DNA from: Nodosilinea nodulosa PCC 7104
GTDB lineage: Bacteria; Cyanobacteriota; Cyanobacteriia; Phormidesmidales; Phormidesmidaceae
Length of the DNA: 64,000 bases
Direction: 5' to 3'
Assembly: GCF_000309385.1 (NCBI RefSeq)
Contig: NZ_JH976537.1
Span: forward strand, 5,232,410-5,296,409
This document shows, piece by piece, positions 53,120 through 61,606 of this stretch (position 1 is the first letter of the stretch; each line of letters starts with the position of its first letter). The notes under the pieces are model-generated. The model had not been told where the DNA came from and searched no databases. It worked only from the letters and a program-made list of their open reading frames with translations. The position numbers and the translations under genes are program-made.

Positions 53120-54637
53120 CTAAATCCACCCCCGCAGCAGCCAGCGGCGCTGGAGCGCCTCTACGGTGAGCGGGTTGCCCAGGTAAAGGGGCAGCCAGAA
53201 CCAGAAGCTGAGGGCGATCGCGCCCAGCAGCCCCAGGGCCAGCGGGCGATGGCGCGGGTTCTCCAGCCACTGCGCCATCAGCCAGGCCAGCCCCAGCCCG
53301 CTAAAAGCCACCATCCCCATGGCGTGATACAGAAACGTGCAGCGGCTGACCAGCACCCAGGGCAGCCAGTTGGTTAGGTAGTTAACCAAAATGAACCCCA
53401 CCACTGGCCCGGTGGTAGGGGTGCAGCCAGCTGCGCCCCCACGGGGTGTCTCGGTGGAGGCAGTGTTAGCCGCAATCTGCCGCCCCAGCCAGCCCAGCGC
53501 CAGCGCCAGCACCGCCGCCGTAGACAGCCACCAGAGCACCGGGTTGCCCATGGCGTGAATCGTGGTGGCGATCGCGCCTTGGCCCTGGCCAGCGCGATCG
53601 TAAAAGTAAGCCATGGGCCGCAGCATCAGCGGCCAACTGTACCAGGGCGAACAGTAGGGATGCTCGCCTTCCACCTCAGCCGAGTGGTGAAAGGCCCACA
53701 TCTGGCGGTGAACTTCTCCCAGCGATTCGCCGGTCATCGCCAGGTAGGGCAGCCACAGCAGCAGGTAGGTGAGCAGCGGAATCACGACCAGGTAGGCCAC
53801 TCGGCGGGAATTTTGGATTTTGGATTTTGGATTTTGGATCGAAGGGGGTATTTGGGGCTGTGGTCGGTGGGGCAGATCGGGCACAATCTCCCACAGCAGC
53901 AGCCCCAGCCAGAACCCGGCCCAGTTCCACTTGACATTGATGGCGGCCCCCAGGGCGATGCCTGCGGCCCAGCGCCAGCGAGCCGGGCGTGGCGCCCGCC
54001 GCGCCGCTATCCAGGCCCACTGGCCCAGCAGCCCCAGCGCCAGCCCGTAGATGTTGATCAACGCCAGGCGCGACTCCACCAGGGTCAGCCCTTCCATCGT
54101 CATCAGCAATCCGGCCAGGAGAGCGAATCGGTGCTGACGCAGCGTGAGGGGATCTCCCCTTCTCCCCTCAAAAAGTGGGGTAATTGCCTGCTTCAAAGTC
54201 CCGCTTTTTAAGGGAGATTTGGGGGGATCTTCCCCTGCGATCGCCAGCCGATCGCGCCCATAACCGGGGTGAATTGCTCCCAGATTCCAGGCCAGGGCCG
54301 CCAGCAGCAGCGGCACGGCTGAGCCCACCAGGGCATTGAGCCAGCGAAAGGCCAGGGGGCTCACCAAAGTGCCCTCTACCTCTACCGTGGGCCAGCCCAG
54401 CCAGGCGGCGGGCCACTGCCCCAGCCAGAGGCCTAGGGCAATGAAATACTTCCCCAGGGGCGGGTGGGCGTCGAAGCTGGGCGCACCCTGGAGGTCGTCG
54501 AGGGCAAAGGGCACATAGTAAACTTCGTCGAAGACCAGGGTGTGGGGTTGGCCCAGGTGCCACAGGTGCAGCGTCAGCGCCAGTGCCCCGACCCCCAGCG
54601 CCCCAGTCCAGAGGGGACTTTTGCGCCTCGCGCCCAT
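53120..54637 (-). CDS. PMT-type (GT39) membrane glycosyltransferase carrying in-frame repeats
   Basis: 505-residue protein O-mannosyltransferase-like membrane enzyme that uses lipid-linked sugar. The catalytic loop reads 'FDEVYYVPFALDD' followed by 'DAHPPLGKYFIALGLWLG', with the family Asp-Glu. About ten hydrophobic helices follow, including 'AGIALGAAINVKWNWAGFWL' and 'NPVLWWLSTAAVLALALGWL'. Two hydrophilic loops are clearly made of interspersed repeats read in frame: 'SIQNPKSKIQNS' and 'EDPPKSPLKSGTLKQ', ending 'GRRGDP'. A third, near 'STETPRGGAAGCTP', is a possible repeat. The frame stays open through all. It starts 4 bp after the GST stop, so they are probably cotranscribed. Acceptor unknown. 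Confidence 0.9.
   Translation of the reverse strand: MGARRKSPLWTGALGVGALALTLHLWHLGQPHTLVFDEVYYVPFALDDLQGAPSFDAHPPLGKYFIALGLWLGQWPAAWLGWPTVEVEGTLVSPLAFRWLNALVGSAVPLLLAALAWNLGAIHPGYGRDRLAIAGEDPPKSPLKSGTLKQAITPLFEGRRGDPLTLRQHRFALLAGLLMTMEGLTLVESRLALINIYGLALGLLGQWAWIAARRAPRPARWRWAAGIALGAAINVKWNWAGFWLGLLLWEIVPDLPHRPQPQIPPSIQNPKSKIQNSRRVAYLVVIPLLTYLLLWLPYLAMTGESLGEVHRQMWAFHHSAEVEGEHPYCSPWYSWPLMLRPMAYFYDRAGQGQGAIATTIHAMGNPVLWWLSTAAVLALALGWLGRQIAANTASTETPRGGAAGCTPTTGPVVGFILVNYLTNWLPWVLVSRCTFLYHAMGMVAFSGLGLAWLMAQWLENPRHRPLALGLLGAIALSFWFWLPLYLGNPLTVEALQRRWLLRGWI
53412..53442. repeat. palindromic insert 1 in the glycosyltransferase gene
   Basis: GTGGTAGGGGTGCAGC and GCTGCGCCCCCAC form an inverted repeat with a 2-nt centre and small mismatches. 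The TAGGGG...CCCC layout resembles widespread cyanobacterial palindromes. It encodes part of a hydrophilic loop and is the weakest of the three inserts. Confidence 0.5.
53811..53840. repeat. TTTTGGA heptamer array inside the glycosyltransferase gene
   Basis: Four exact TTTTGGA units followed by TC. On the coding strand it reads as 'SIQNPKSKIQN'. It matches the array at 621-650. Confidence 0.92.
54151..54229. repeat. 79-bp palindromic element inside the glycosyltransferase gene
   Basis: Starts GATCTCCCC and ends GGGGGGATC; the arms are imperfect inverted repeats with AAAAAG/CTTTTT cores. A second element with the same ends and nearly the same length (78 bp) lies at 62107-62184. It is translated as a hydrophilic loop. 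Confidence 0.85.
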
Positions 54638-54641
54638 CGCG

Positions 54642-55304
54642 CTACTGCCCCTGGGCGGCCATGCGCTGCTGCATGCGATCGCGGAAAGCAGCCAGATCCT
54701 CTTGGGTGGGTTGAGTCGTTTGCCAGGCGGGGCGCTCGATCAGGCGGTTGGTCCAGGCTTGCAGGGTGGGGTAGTTCTCCATGGGCAGCCCCAGGGCCTC
54801 AAACCAGGGGGCAAAGGTGCCCGCCACCACATCGGCCAGGGTGAGCTGGTCGCCGCAGAAAAAGGGCCGATCGCCCAGCTTGTCGGCGTAGAACGTGAGC
54901 ACCACCTCGGCCTTTTGCTGGGCCGCCGCGATCGCCTCGTCAGACTCTTGGCCAAAGCCCATCATTTGCTTGGTCAGCGGGTTGATGGCGGGCACCAGTT
55001 CATTCACCGTCACCATTTCGACCATGCGCATCTTGGCAATATCCTCGGGCGTGGTGGCCAGCAGCGAGGGCGTCGGGTACTTGGCCTCCAGATAGTCCAA
55101 AATGGCGAAGGATTCGATCACGGTGAAGCCATCGTCCACCAGCACCGGAATGTGGTGAAAGGGGTTGAGCGCCAGAAATTCGGGCTGAAACTGGTCGCCG
55201 CTGAGGGCAACGACGTGGGCGTCAAAGGGCAAATTTTTCTCCAGCAGCGCCACCCAGACCCGGCGAGAATTGATCGACAGCGGAGTATGGTAAAAGGTCA
55301 GCAT
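54642..55304 (-). CDS. glutathione S-transferase
   Basis: 220 residues. The N-terminal thioredoxin fold begins 'MLTFYHTPLSINSRRVWVAL', with the catalytic Ser region, then 'NPFHHIPVLVDDGFTVIESF' (cis-Pro and the glutathione-binding Glu-Ser). The C-terminal helical domain has 'FFCGDQLTLADVVAGTFAPW'. Likely detoxification of electrophiles. The glycosyltransferase gene follows within 4 bp. Confidence 0.95.
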   Translation of the reverse strand: MLTFYHTPLSINSRRVWVALLEKNLPFDAHVVALSGDQFQPEFLALNPFHHIPVLVDDGFTVIESFAILDYLEAKYPTPSLLATTPEDIAKMRMVEMVTVNELVPAINPLTKQMMGFGQESDEAIAAAQQKAEVVLTFYADKLGDRPFFCGDQLTLADVVAGTFAPWFEALGLPMENYPTLQAWTNRLIERPAWQTTQPTQEDLAAFRDRMQQRMAAQGQ

Positions 55305-55378
55305 GGTTCAACGGCCTCGCACTATAGATTCCTGTGCTCTAGCATTTCACAGGCGCGCACTATCATCTACCACCCGCC

Positions 55379-56437
55379 ATGAGTTACGTTCGTCCCAATA
55401 TTGAGGCCATGGCTGGCTACGTGCCGGGAGAGCAGCCCCGCCCCGGTTCAGGCATTATCAAGCTCAACTCCAACGAAAACCCCTATCCGCCGTCGCCCAG
55501 CGTCATTGAGGCGCTGCGACAGGTTGACTATGAGCAGCTCCGGCGCTATCCCGACCCGTTTGCCCGCCGCTTTTGCCAGGCGATCGCCGAGGTTCTGGGC
55601 GTACCCGCCGACTGGATCATTGTCGTCAACGGCAGCGACGACCTGCTGAATCTGCTGGTGCGCACCTGTGCGGACGACTCAGCCCGACCAATTGTCTACC
55701 CCACGCCGACCTACGTGCTGTACCGCACCCTGGCGGCGCTGCAGCCTGCCACCGTGGTCGAGGTTCCCTATCCCGACAACTTTCAGTTTCCGCTCAAGGA
55801 ACTGGTGGCGGCCCAGGGGGCAATTACGTTCATCGCGTCGCCCAATAGCCCGTCGGGTCATGGGGTGGCGCTGGCCGACCTGCGAGCACTGGCGCAGCAG
55901 GCTTCGGGCCTGGTGGTGGTGGATGAGGCCTACGTGGATTTTGCCGAGGGTTCGGCGCTGTCGCTGGTGCAGGAGTTCGACAACGTGGTGCTGCTGCGGA
56001 CCCTGTCGAAGGGCTATTCGCTGGCGGGGCTGCGGCTGGGGTTTGGCATTGCCCACCCGGCGCTGCTGGCGGAGCTATTTAAGGTGAAAGACAGCTATAA
56101 CGTAGATGCGATCGCGATCGCCCTAGGAACAGCGGCCATGCGCGATCAGGCCTACAAAAATGCTTGCGTAGCCAAAATCAAAGCCTCGCGAACGGCATTG
56201 ACCAAAGAACTGCGGCATCTGAGGTTCACCGTGCTCGATTCCCACGGCAACTTTGTCTTGGCCGCACCGCCCCAGGGCAATGCGGAGCAGCTGTATCTGG
56301 CCCTAAAAGAGCAGGGCATTTTAGTACGCTACTTCAAACAGCCCCGGCTAGACGACAAGCTGCGAATTTCGGTGGGCACCGAGGAGCAAAATCACGCCCT
56401 GATCGCCGCCCTAACCCGTTTAACCCGCACTACGTAA
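55379..56437 (+). CDS. hisC: histidinol-phosphate aminotransferase
   Basis: PLP-dependent enzyme of histidine synthesis, 352 residues. 'KLNSNENPYPPSPSVIEAL' is the typical start of the fold, 'NGSDDLLNLLVRTCAD' contacts the cofactor, and 'SPNSPSGHGVAL' and 'VVDEAYVDFAEGSAL' follow. The PLP-binding Lys lies in 'LRTLSKGYSLAGLRLGFG'. 'LRISVGTEEQNHALIAAL' holds the carboxylate-binding Arg. Normal length. Confidence 0.96.
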   Translation: MSYVRPNIEAMAGYVPGEQPRPGSGIIKLNSNENPYPPSPSVIEALRQVDYEQLRRYPDPFARRFCQAIAEVLGVPADWIIVVNGSDDLLNLLVRTCADDSARPIVYPTPTYVLYRTLAALQPATVVEVPYPDNFQFPLKELVAAQGAITFIASPNSPSGHGVALADLRALAQQASGLVVVDEAYVDFAEGSALSLVQEFDNVVLLRTLSKGYSLAGLRLGFGIAHPALLAELFKVKDSYNVDAIAIALGTAAMRDQAYKNACVAKIKASRTALTKELRHLRFTVLDSHGNFVLAAPPQGNAEQLYLALKEQGILVRYFKQPRLDDKLRISVGTEEQNHALIAALTRLTRTT

Positions 56438-56457
56438 TGCGACATGGACGCAGTCAG

Positions 56458-56761
56458 GGACTGTTTATATTGTTGGCTGTCAACATTACTCCAGACGGGG
56501 TTAAACACCGTCAGCGCCAGCGATCGCTGAGCCTGAGCGAGATCACGACAATGCTGGTGTGCTTCCACCAACAGCACTATCGAAACTTCAGGGCGTTCTA
56601 CCGCAAGCATGTCTGCGCGCATTGGCGAGAGGCCTTTCCCGGCCCAGCTACAACCACTTTGGGGAATGGATGCCCTCAGAGATGCTTCCCTGTGCCTGTA
56701 CCTGAAGCACTGTTTTGGCCCTTGCACCGGCCTCAGCGTCGTAGACCACCTTCATGGCTAA
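56458..56761 (+). pseudogene. IS982-family transposase remnant
   Basis: Translation in three successive frames resembles the N-terminal half of IS982-type transposases: 'RSLSLSEITTMLVCFHQQHY' and 'RNFRAFYRKHVCAHWREAF', then after a shift 'SYNHFGEWMPSEMLP', then after another shift 'LCLYLKHCFGPCTGLSVVD'. A stop at 56759 ends it, and the catalytic C-terminal half is missing. No terminal inverted repeats are seen. It fills most of the spacer between hisC and the CRR7 gene. Confidence 0.75.
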
Positions 56762-56827
56762 GCCCTTCAATACTTTGAAATAAGGCTGGTTCGATAGACC
56801 GTAATGACCAGGCTGGGTTCAGCCTCG

Positions 56828-57085
56828 TTACTTCTCCAGGCGCACCACGTACCACTGCATAGCTTCGCCGGGGGCTAGCTCCAGTTCGCAGGCGGTGTCG
56901 CGCAGGTGCTGGGCTTGCTCGGTCACGGTGCCAAAGCGCTGGAGGTCGCGGGGCAAGTCTTGCTGGCGATCGCGCAGCAGTCCCGCCAGCCGCTCCAGCA
57001 GCTCCTCGGGGGTGACAAACTCTTCCGCTGCGCCGGGCATCAGCACAACAAACATATCCTCTTGGTACATAATGGCGTCGGGCAT
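56828..57085 (-). CDS. chlororespiratory reduction protein 7 (CRR7) homologue
   Basis: 85-residue soluble protein. It begins 'MPDAIMYQEDMFVVLMPGA', continues 'EEFVTPEELLERLAGLL' and 'DLPRDLQRFGT', and ends 'ACELELAPGEAMQWYVVRLE', the CRR7 signature. In plants CRR7 is needed for assembly of the photosynthetic NDH-1 complex; a similar role in cyanobacteria is inference. It is divergent from sir. Confidence 0.85.
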   Translation of the reverse strand: MPDAIMYQEDMFVVLMPGAAEEFVTPEELLERLAGLLRDRQQDLPRDLQRFGTVTEQAQHLRDTACELELAPGEAMQWYVVRLEK

Positions 57086-57420
57086 GGAGTCAAACCTTAA
57101 GGAAACCTAGTTTGATCGTAAACGCCCTGGCTGCCTTTACCGTCTTTGGGGTACGTTTAGTGAGTGCTTCTGCGTTTCAGGGCCATCCCAGAGAGCACCG
57201 ATGTAATCACTCTTAATACTGTGAATTTCCGTTGGCAAGCTGGCCGATCGTTTGGATCCGGTGGTAGGATGAAGTGGGCATTCACCGCAATCCCGACCGG
57301 GTTACCGGAGAATTGGTGAATCGCGTCCGTCCAAGTCTCTGGGGCGCAGGCCGCTCTGCGGTGTTGTTGCCTATGCTTTCTGTCTAAGTTTTCTGTTTGA
57401 AGGGTTATTCGCCTGCCGCT
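57086..57420. other. 335-bp divergent spacer
   Basis: Between CRR7 and sir. No repeat or hairpin stands out; the sir promoter must lie here. I could not find a convincing regulator site. Confidence 0.4.
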
Positions 57421-59358
57421 ATGGTTCAGACTCCAATTAAATCTACGCCTGCTTCCTCCACCCCTGGGCCGACTCCCTCCAAGGTGGAAGTGATTAAAGA
57501 AAACAGCCACTTTTTGCGCGAGCCGGTGGCCAGCGAGCTGCTGCAAGACACCAATCACTTTTCTGAATCGGCGATTCAAATTCTGAAGTTTCACGGCTCC
57601 TACCAGCAGGACAACCGCGACAACCGCGCCAAGGGCCAAGAGAAGGACTACCAGATGATGCTGCGGACCCGCAACCCCGGCGGGTACCTCTCCCCAGAGC
57701 TGTATCTCACCCTCGATCGCCTGTCGGATGAGTACGGCAACGGCACCCTGCGGGCCACCACCCGCCAAGGCATTCAGCTCCACGGGGTGCTGAAGCAAAA
57801 CCTGAAGGCCACCATTGGGGCGATCGTGCGCAGCCTGGGGTCCACCCTGGGGGCCTGCGGCGACCTCAACCGCAACGTGATGGCTCCGCCCGCCCCCTAC
57901 AAAAATCGGCCCGAGTACCGCATTGCCCAGGAGTACGCCAACAACATCGCCGACCTGCTGCGGCCCCAAACCGAGGCCTACTACGAAATTTGGCTGGATG
58001 GCGAGAAGTTTCTCAGTGCTGAGGAGCACCCCGACGTGGTAGCCGCCCGCCAGCGCAACGGCAACGGCACCATCGTCCACAACAGCGAAGAGCCGATCTA
58101 CGGCACCCACTACATGCCCCGCAAGTTTAAGTGTGCGGTAACGGTGCCCGGCGACAACTCCATCGATGCCTACACCCACGATGTCACCCTGGTGGTGATT
58201 ACCGACAAGGTTGGTCAGCTGAAGGGCTTTAACGTGCTGGCTGGCGGTGGCCTGGGCCGCACCCACAACAAAGAAGAAACCTTTGCCCGCGTCGCCGACG
58301 AGATCGGCTACATCGACAAAGCCGACATCTACGACCTGATGAAGGCGATCGTGGCCACCCAGCGCGACTACGGCGATCGCCACAACCGCCGCCACGCCCG
58401 CATGAAATACCTGATCAACGACTGGGGCGTCGAGCGCTTTCGACAGCAGGTCGAGACCTACCTGGGCAAGCCGCTCAAGCCCTTCAAAAAGCTGCCTAAG
58501 TGGACCTTTTACGACTACCTGGGCTGGCACGAGCAGGGCGACGGCCACTGGTTTGTGGGCGTACCCATCGAAAATGGCCGCATTCTCGATCGCCAGGGTC
58601 TCCAGCTCAAAACGGCGCTGCGGGAAATCGTGCAGCGGTTCAAACTGCCGATACTGATTACCCCCAACCAGAGCCTGCTGTTCTACGAGGTCAAGCCCGC
58701 CGATAAAGACGAAATTCAGGCGATTCTCAGCCGCCACGGCGTGGTCAAAGAGACCGAGCTAGACCCTCTGGTGCGCTACGCGATGGCCTGCCCGGCCCTG
58801 CCCCTGTGCGGCCTGGCGGTGACCGAGAGCGAGCGAATTATGCCCACGGTGCTGGGTCGCCTGCGGGGGCTATTGACCAAACTGGGCCTGCAAGACGAGC
58901 ACTTTGTGGTGCGCATGACCGGCTGCCCCAACGGCTGCGCCCGCCCCTACATGGCCGAGCTGGGCTTTGTGGGCAGCGCCCCCGAGTCGTACCAGGTGTG
59001 GCTGGGGGGCTCGCCCAACCAGACCCGGCTGGCCCGCACCTACATGGAGCGCCTGCACGACAACGACATCGAGGCCACCCTGGAGCCGCTGTTTGTGTTC
59101 TTCCGCGACGGGCGCAAGAAGGGCGAGAGCTTTGGCGACTTCTGCGATCGCGTTGGGTTTGAGGCCCTGCGCCAGTTTGCCGAAAGCTACAACCCCGACC
59201 AGTACACCCCCCGTCATACCAAGGAGGGGCGGCACCGGCTCAGTATCTCCCACGATCTGTTTATGACCCTGCAAGCTACCGCCGACAAAGAAGGGCGGCC
59301 CATGGCCCAGGTCATGGCCGATGCCCTGGCGGTTTATATGCAAAAGACAGGGGCTTAG
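57421..59358 (+). CDS. sir: ferredoxin-dependent sulfite reductase
   Basis: Reduces sulfite to sulfide with six electrons from ferredoxin; 645 residues from the ATG at 57421. The sirohaem/4Fe-4S ligands are '[17 protein letters not shown]' and '[20 protein letters not shown]'. The substrate and sirohaem-binding Arg/Lys lie in '[15 protein letters not shown]', '[18 protein letters not shown]' and '[14 protein letters not shown]'. The 'RNVMAPPAP' block is typical of sulfite rather than nitrite reductases. A perfect 24-bp terminator hairpin follows. The expected electron donor, petF, is at 29000. Confidence 0.97.
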   Translation: MVQTPIKSTPASSTPGPTPSKVEVIKENSHFLREPVASELLQDTNHFSESAIQILKFHGSYQQDNRDNRAKGQEKDYQMMLRTRNPGGYLSPELYLTLDRLSDEYGNGTLRATTRQGIQLHGVLKQNLKATIGAIVRSLGSTLGACGDLNRNVMAPPAPYKNRPEYRIAQEYANNIADLLRPQTEAYYEIWLDGEKFLSAEEHPDVVAARQRNGNGTIVHNSEEPIYGTHYMPRKFKCAVTVPGDNSIDAYTHDVTLVVITDKVGQLKGFNVLAGGGLGRTHNKEETFARVADEIGYIDKADIYDLMKAIVATQRDYGDRHNRRHARMKYLINDWGVERFRQQVETYLGKPLKPFKKLPKWTFYDYLGWHEQGDGHWFVGVPIENGRILDRQGLQLKTALREIVQRFKLPILITPNQSLLFYEVKPADKDEIQAILSRHGVVKETELDPLVRYAMACPALPLCGLAVTESERIMPTVLGRLRGLLTKLGLQDEHFVVRMTGCPNGCARPYMAELGFVGSAPESYQVWLGGSPNQTRLARTYMERLHDNDIEATLEPLFVFFRDGRKKGESFGDFCDRVGFEALRQFAESYNPDQYTPRHTKEGRHRLSISHDLFMTLQATADKEGRPMAQVMADALAVYMQKTGA

Positions 59359-59377
59359 GGGTCGACGCACCAGGAAT

Positions 59378-59429
59378 TAGCTAAAAAAGAGGGAATGGAT
59401 CAATGGATCCATTCCCTCTTTTTTAGCTA
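59378..59429. terminator. perfect 24-bp inverted-repeat terminator
   Basis: TAGCTAAAAAAGAGGGAATG... (59378-59401) pairs perfectly over 24 bp with 59406-59429 around an AATG loop. The arms carry six A and six T, so it can work in both directions, for sir (+) and the tiny gene at 59515 (-). Confidence 0.95.
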
Positions 59430-59514
59430 TGGGTAAGAAGAGACCGGGCGCCTGCTGGGGTTTGCCAGCCAAGCTAGGCTTTATCCCTAAGCACCCGGCC
59501 TTGGGGGGGGCAAG

Positions 59515-59631
59515 CTAGACGACGGGGTTACTGCGATTGGGCAGTACCCACAGCAGCATGGGGCAGACCACAACGGTCATCACGGTAACAGCGGCAATAA
59601 TTTCAAGTCCGGCAACAAGAGCAGTGTCCAT
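59515..59631 (-). CDS. 38-residue single-pass membrane protein
   Basis: ATG at 59631 with a GGGAGG ribosome-binding site about 12 nt upstream, stop at 59515. The product, 'MDTALVAGLEIIAAVTVMTV' then 'VVCPMLLWVLPNRSNPVV', is one transmembrane helix with short polar ends, the size of small photosystem or cytochrome complex subunits. I do not recognise it as any named Psb, Psa, Pet or Ndh subunit. Confidence 0.7.
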   Translation of the reverse strand: MDTALVAGLEIIAAVTVMTVVVCPMLLWVLPNRSNPVV

Positions 59632-59781
59632 AATCGTTCGCCTCCCAGGGCAAAAATAATTGAGGCTCGTTCCTTAGAGAGCGGGTCTCTACTTCCGTCC
59701 TGTCGGTTACGGTAGCGTTCTTGAGGGGGCAGACAGGATGAACGGCTTCATTTTCTGTATCTACTATTACAGTTTAGCGTA

Positions 59782-59810
59782 TTTTTCAGTCCCTTACGGA
59801 GTTGTATAAT
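59782..59810 (+). promoter_or_regulatory. candidate sigma70-type promoter
   Basis: A perfect TATAAT at 59805-59810 with a weak TTTTTC at -35 and 17-bp spacing. Transcription would start near 59817 and give a leader of about 145 nt before the gene at 59963. The rest of the 59632-59962 spacer shows nothing else. Confidence 0.55.
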
Positions 59811-59962
59811 TCCGCAATATTTAGCCAGTGACAGTTTCTATCGAAGCTACTCATGGCAGGATGAAAGCTACTTTTTGTAGTCGGCCCCAGGCTTTTTTAC
59901 TATCAAGGGGTGGCAAAAATAGCCGCCTTTTCTACAGAACTCCTGCGATTGGAGGCACTACC

Positions 59963-60142
59963 ATGACTGCAATTAGAGCCTGGACGACCCAAAAACTAGC
60001 TGCCCTTGGCCTTTGGCTGGCGGGCGCCTTTGGGTTTGGCGCCGATTCTGCCCAAACCCCTGTCGCTAAAGACACCTGGACCCCAGATACCCTGACCAGC
60101 TTTGGGCTGGAAATGGGCAAAGGGTTTGGCTCTGGGTCGTAG
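59963..60142 (+). CDS. small hypothetical protein (59 residues)
   Basis: ATG at 59963 preceded by TTGGAGG, 8 nt upstream. It starts 'MTAIRAWTTQKLAALGLWLA' and has a short hydrophobic stretch, 'LGLWLAGAFGFGA', then a polar end 'SFGLEMGKGFGSGS'. It has its own promoter-like sequence and a terminator, so a real transcription unit is likely. An upstream in-frame GTG at 59828 is not supported. Family unknown. Confidence 0.75.
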   Translation: MTAIRAWTTQKLAALGLWLAGAFGFGADSAQTPVAKDTWTPDTLTSFGLEMGKGFGSGS

Positions 60143-60184
60143 CGCAGCCGGTTTTTTCGCCATCCTTCGATCAGACATGACATG

Positions 60185-60222
60185 GCCTCTGCTGTCTTAA
60201 CCCGACAGCGGGGCTTTTTTTT
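60185..60222 (+). terminator. intrinsic terminator
   Basis: GCCTCTGCTGTC and GACAGCGGGGC pair with one bulge and one G-U, followed by eight T (60215-60222). Confidence 0.9.
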
Positions 60223-60405
60223 GCGCTCAAATTTGTCCTGGGGAAATTTAAATTTCAAGGATTGCTAAATTTACGGTCGAAAGGGCGGGATGTTGGTTTA
60301 GAAATAACGCTCCATAGATGGGGCCACTGGCCAGGGAATTGGCTCTCTAAGTATTTTTACTGAAGCTCAAACCAAAATTTGAGCGCAGGGCAGGCCAAGT
60401 CAGCG

Positions 60406-61326
60406 CTAGGCTTGCTTTGCGATCGTGGTGGCGGTAAGTGGGGCGTCGCCCAGATTGTCGCTTAGGGTCTTGAGGACGTCGAGAAAGGCATAGATAGCGG
60501 GGGTGTGCAGGGCATCGCCCAGAACGGCGGCGCCAATGATTCGCACCAGCGGTTCAGGCAGGTCGAACACCTGCACCCGGTCTGGAATCGGCTCGGCGGC
60601 CAGGCGGGGCAGAATGGTGGCCCCCAACCCCTGGGCTACCAAATTGACGATGGTGGTATCGGTTTCCACCTCTGAGACGACGTTGAGCCGGTAGCCGTGG
60701 GCCTGAACATGGTCGTAGACGTCGCGCATCATGATGCGATCGGCGGGGGGCATAATCATCGGGTGCTGGGCCACCTCTGCCCAGGTCAGCTGCGGCCCGG
60801 CCAGCTGAAAGTCTGGGGGAAACAGGGCCACGTAGGCGTTTTTGAGCACTTCCCAGGTGTCGAGATCGGCGGCGGCGGGCAAGAGGGTAAAGCCAATGTC
60901 GGCGCGGCCCTCCCGCAGGGCTTTTTCGACCTGGAGGTAGTTGTCGTGCTCGCTCAGGTTGACGGCGATGTCGGGGTGGCGCTGCTTAAACTGGGCGATC
61001 GCATCGGGCAGCAGATGAATGGCAATGCTGCGAAAGGAGGCGATGCGCACCTGCCCGCCCTTCAGCCCTCGGGCCAGCTCAGCCTCCTCGGCAATGGCCT
61101 CGGCCTGCTGCAAAATGATCCGGGCGTGGCTGACGATGCGATCGCCCACAGGCGTCAGCCGCGCGCCGTGCCGCCCCCGCGAAAACAGCACGATCCCCAG
61201 GTGCTCCTCCAGGGCCGAAATGCTGTGGCTCACCGCCGACTGCGACATGTCGAGTTTGAGAGCGGCCTCGCTGAAGGTCTCTTCCTCGGCCACGGCGACT
61301 AAAATCCGCAGCTGAGACAGTTTCAT
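60406..61326 (-). CDS. LysR family transcriptional regulator
   Basis: 306 residues from the ATG at 61326 ('MKLSQLRILVAVAEEETFSE'); an ATG eight codons upstream is also possible. The winged helix-turn-helix has 'MSQSAVSHSISALEEHLGIV' and 'LFSRGRHGARLTPVGD'. The effector domain includes 'LVAQGLGATILPRLAAEPIP'. It is strongly similar in layout to the LysR protein at 34870. It is divergent from the DM13 gene and may regulate it. Inducer unknown. Confidence 0.94.
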   Translation of the reverse strand: MKLSQLRILVAVAEEETFSEAALKLDMSQSAVSHSISALEEHLGIVLFSRGRHGARLTPVGDRIVSHARIILQQAEAIAEEAELARGLKGGQVRIASFRSIAIHLLPDAIAQFKQRHPDIAVNLSEHDNYLQVEKALREGRADIGFTLLPAAADLDTWEVLKNAYVALFPPDFQLAGPQLTWAEVAQHPMIMPPADRIMMRDVYDHVQAHGYRLNVVSEVETDTTIVNLVAQGLGATILPRLAAEPIPDRVQVFDLPEPLVRIIGAAVLGDALHTPAIYAFLDVLKTLSDNLGDAPLTATTIAKQA

Positions 61327-61606
61327 CTGGTTTTGATGGTTATCCCTCATGCCGCCCGAATCTAGAGACGATGGCGCAATCTCTATGAGACTACAGCAGG
61401 TTGAGAGCTAAAACCGCTCACAGACTGACCATCCGGCCCCAGGGTAAGGGCGATCGCCTCGGCCCTGGCCCCCTGCTTTTCTGAACAGCCGCCTCTGCGG
61501 CTCATAATTTCCTCACCAGCCGCTCAGATTTAGATCAGCGGAGTCTCACCTGGGCCGCCCATGATGGCAGCAATCGTTGACTACCCCACTAACGGAGATG
61601 AAGACT

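Noticed and set aside
53120-54637. Glycosyltransferase gene as a pseudogene because of the inserts
   Set aside because: The reading frame is open through all repeats and the catalytic motif and membrane helices are intact, so it is kept as a gene.
57157-58737. 526-codon open frame antisense to sir
   Set aside because: It lies entirely over the sulfite reductase gene and its leader, and its product is a Gly/Val/His-rich shadow with no family pattern; long antisense frames are expected in GC-rich genes.
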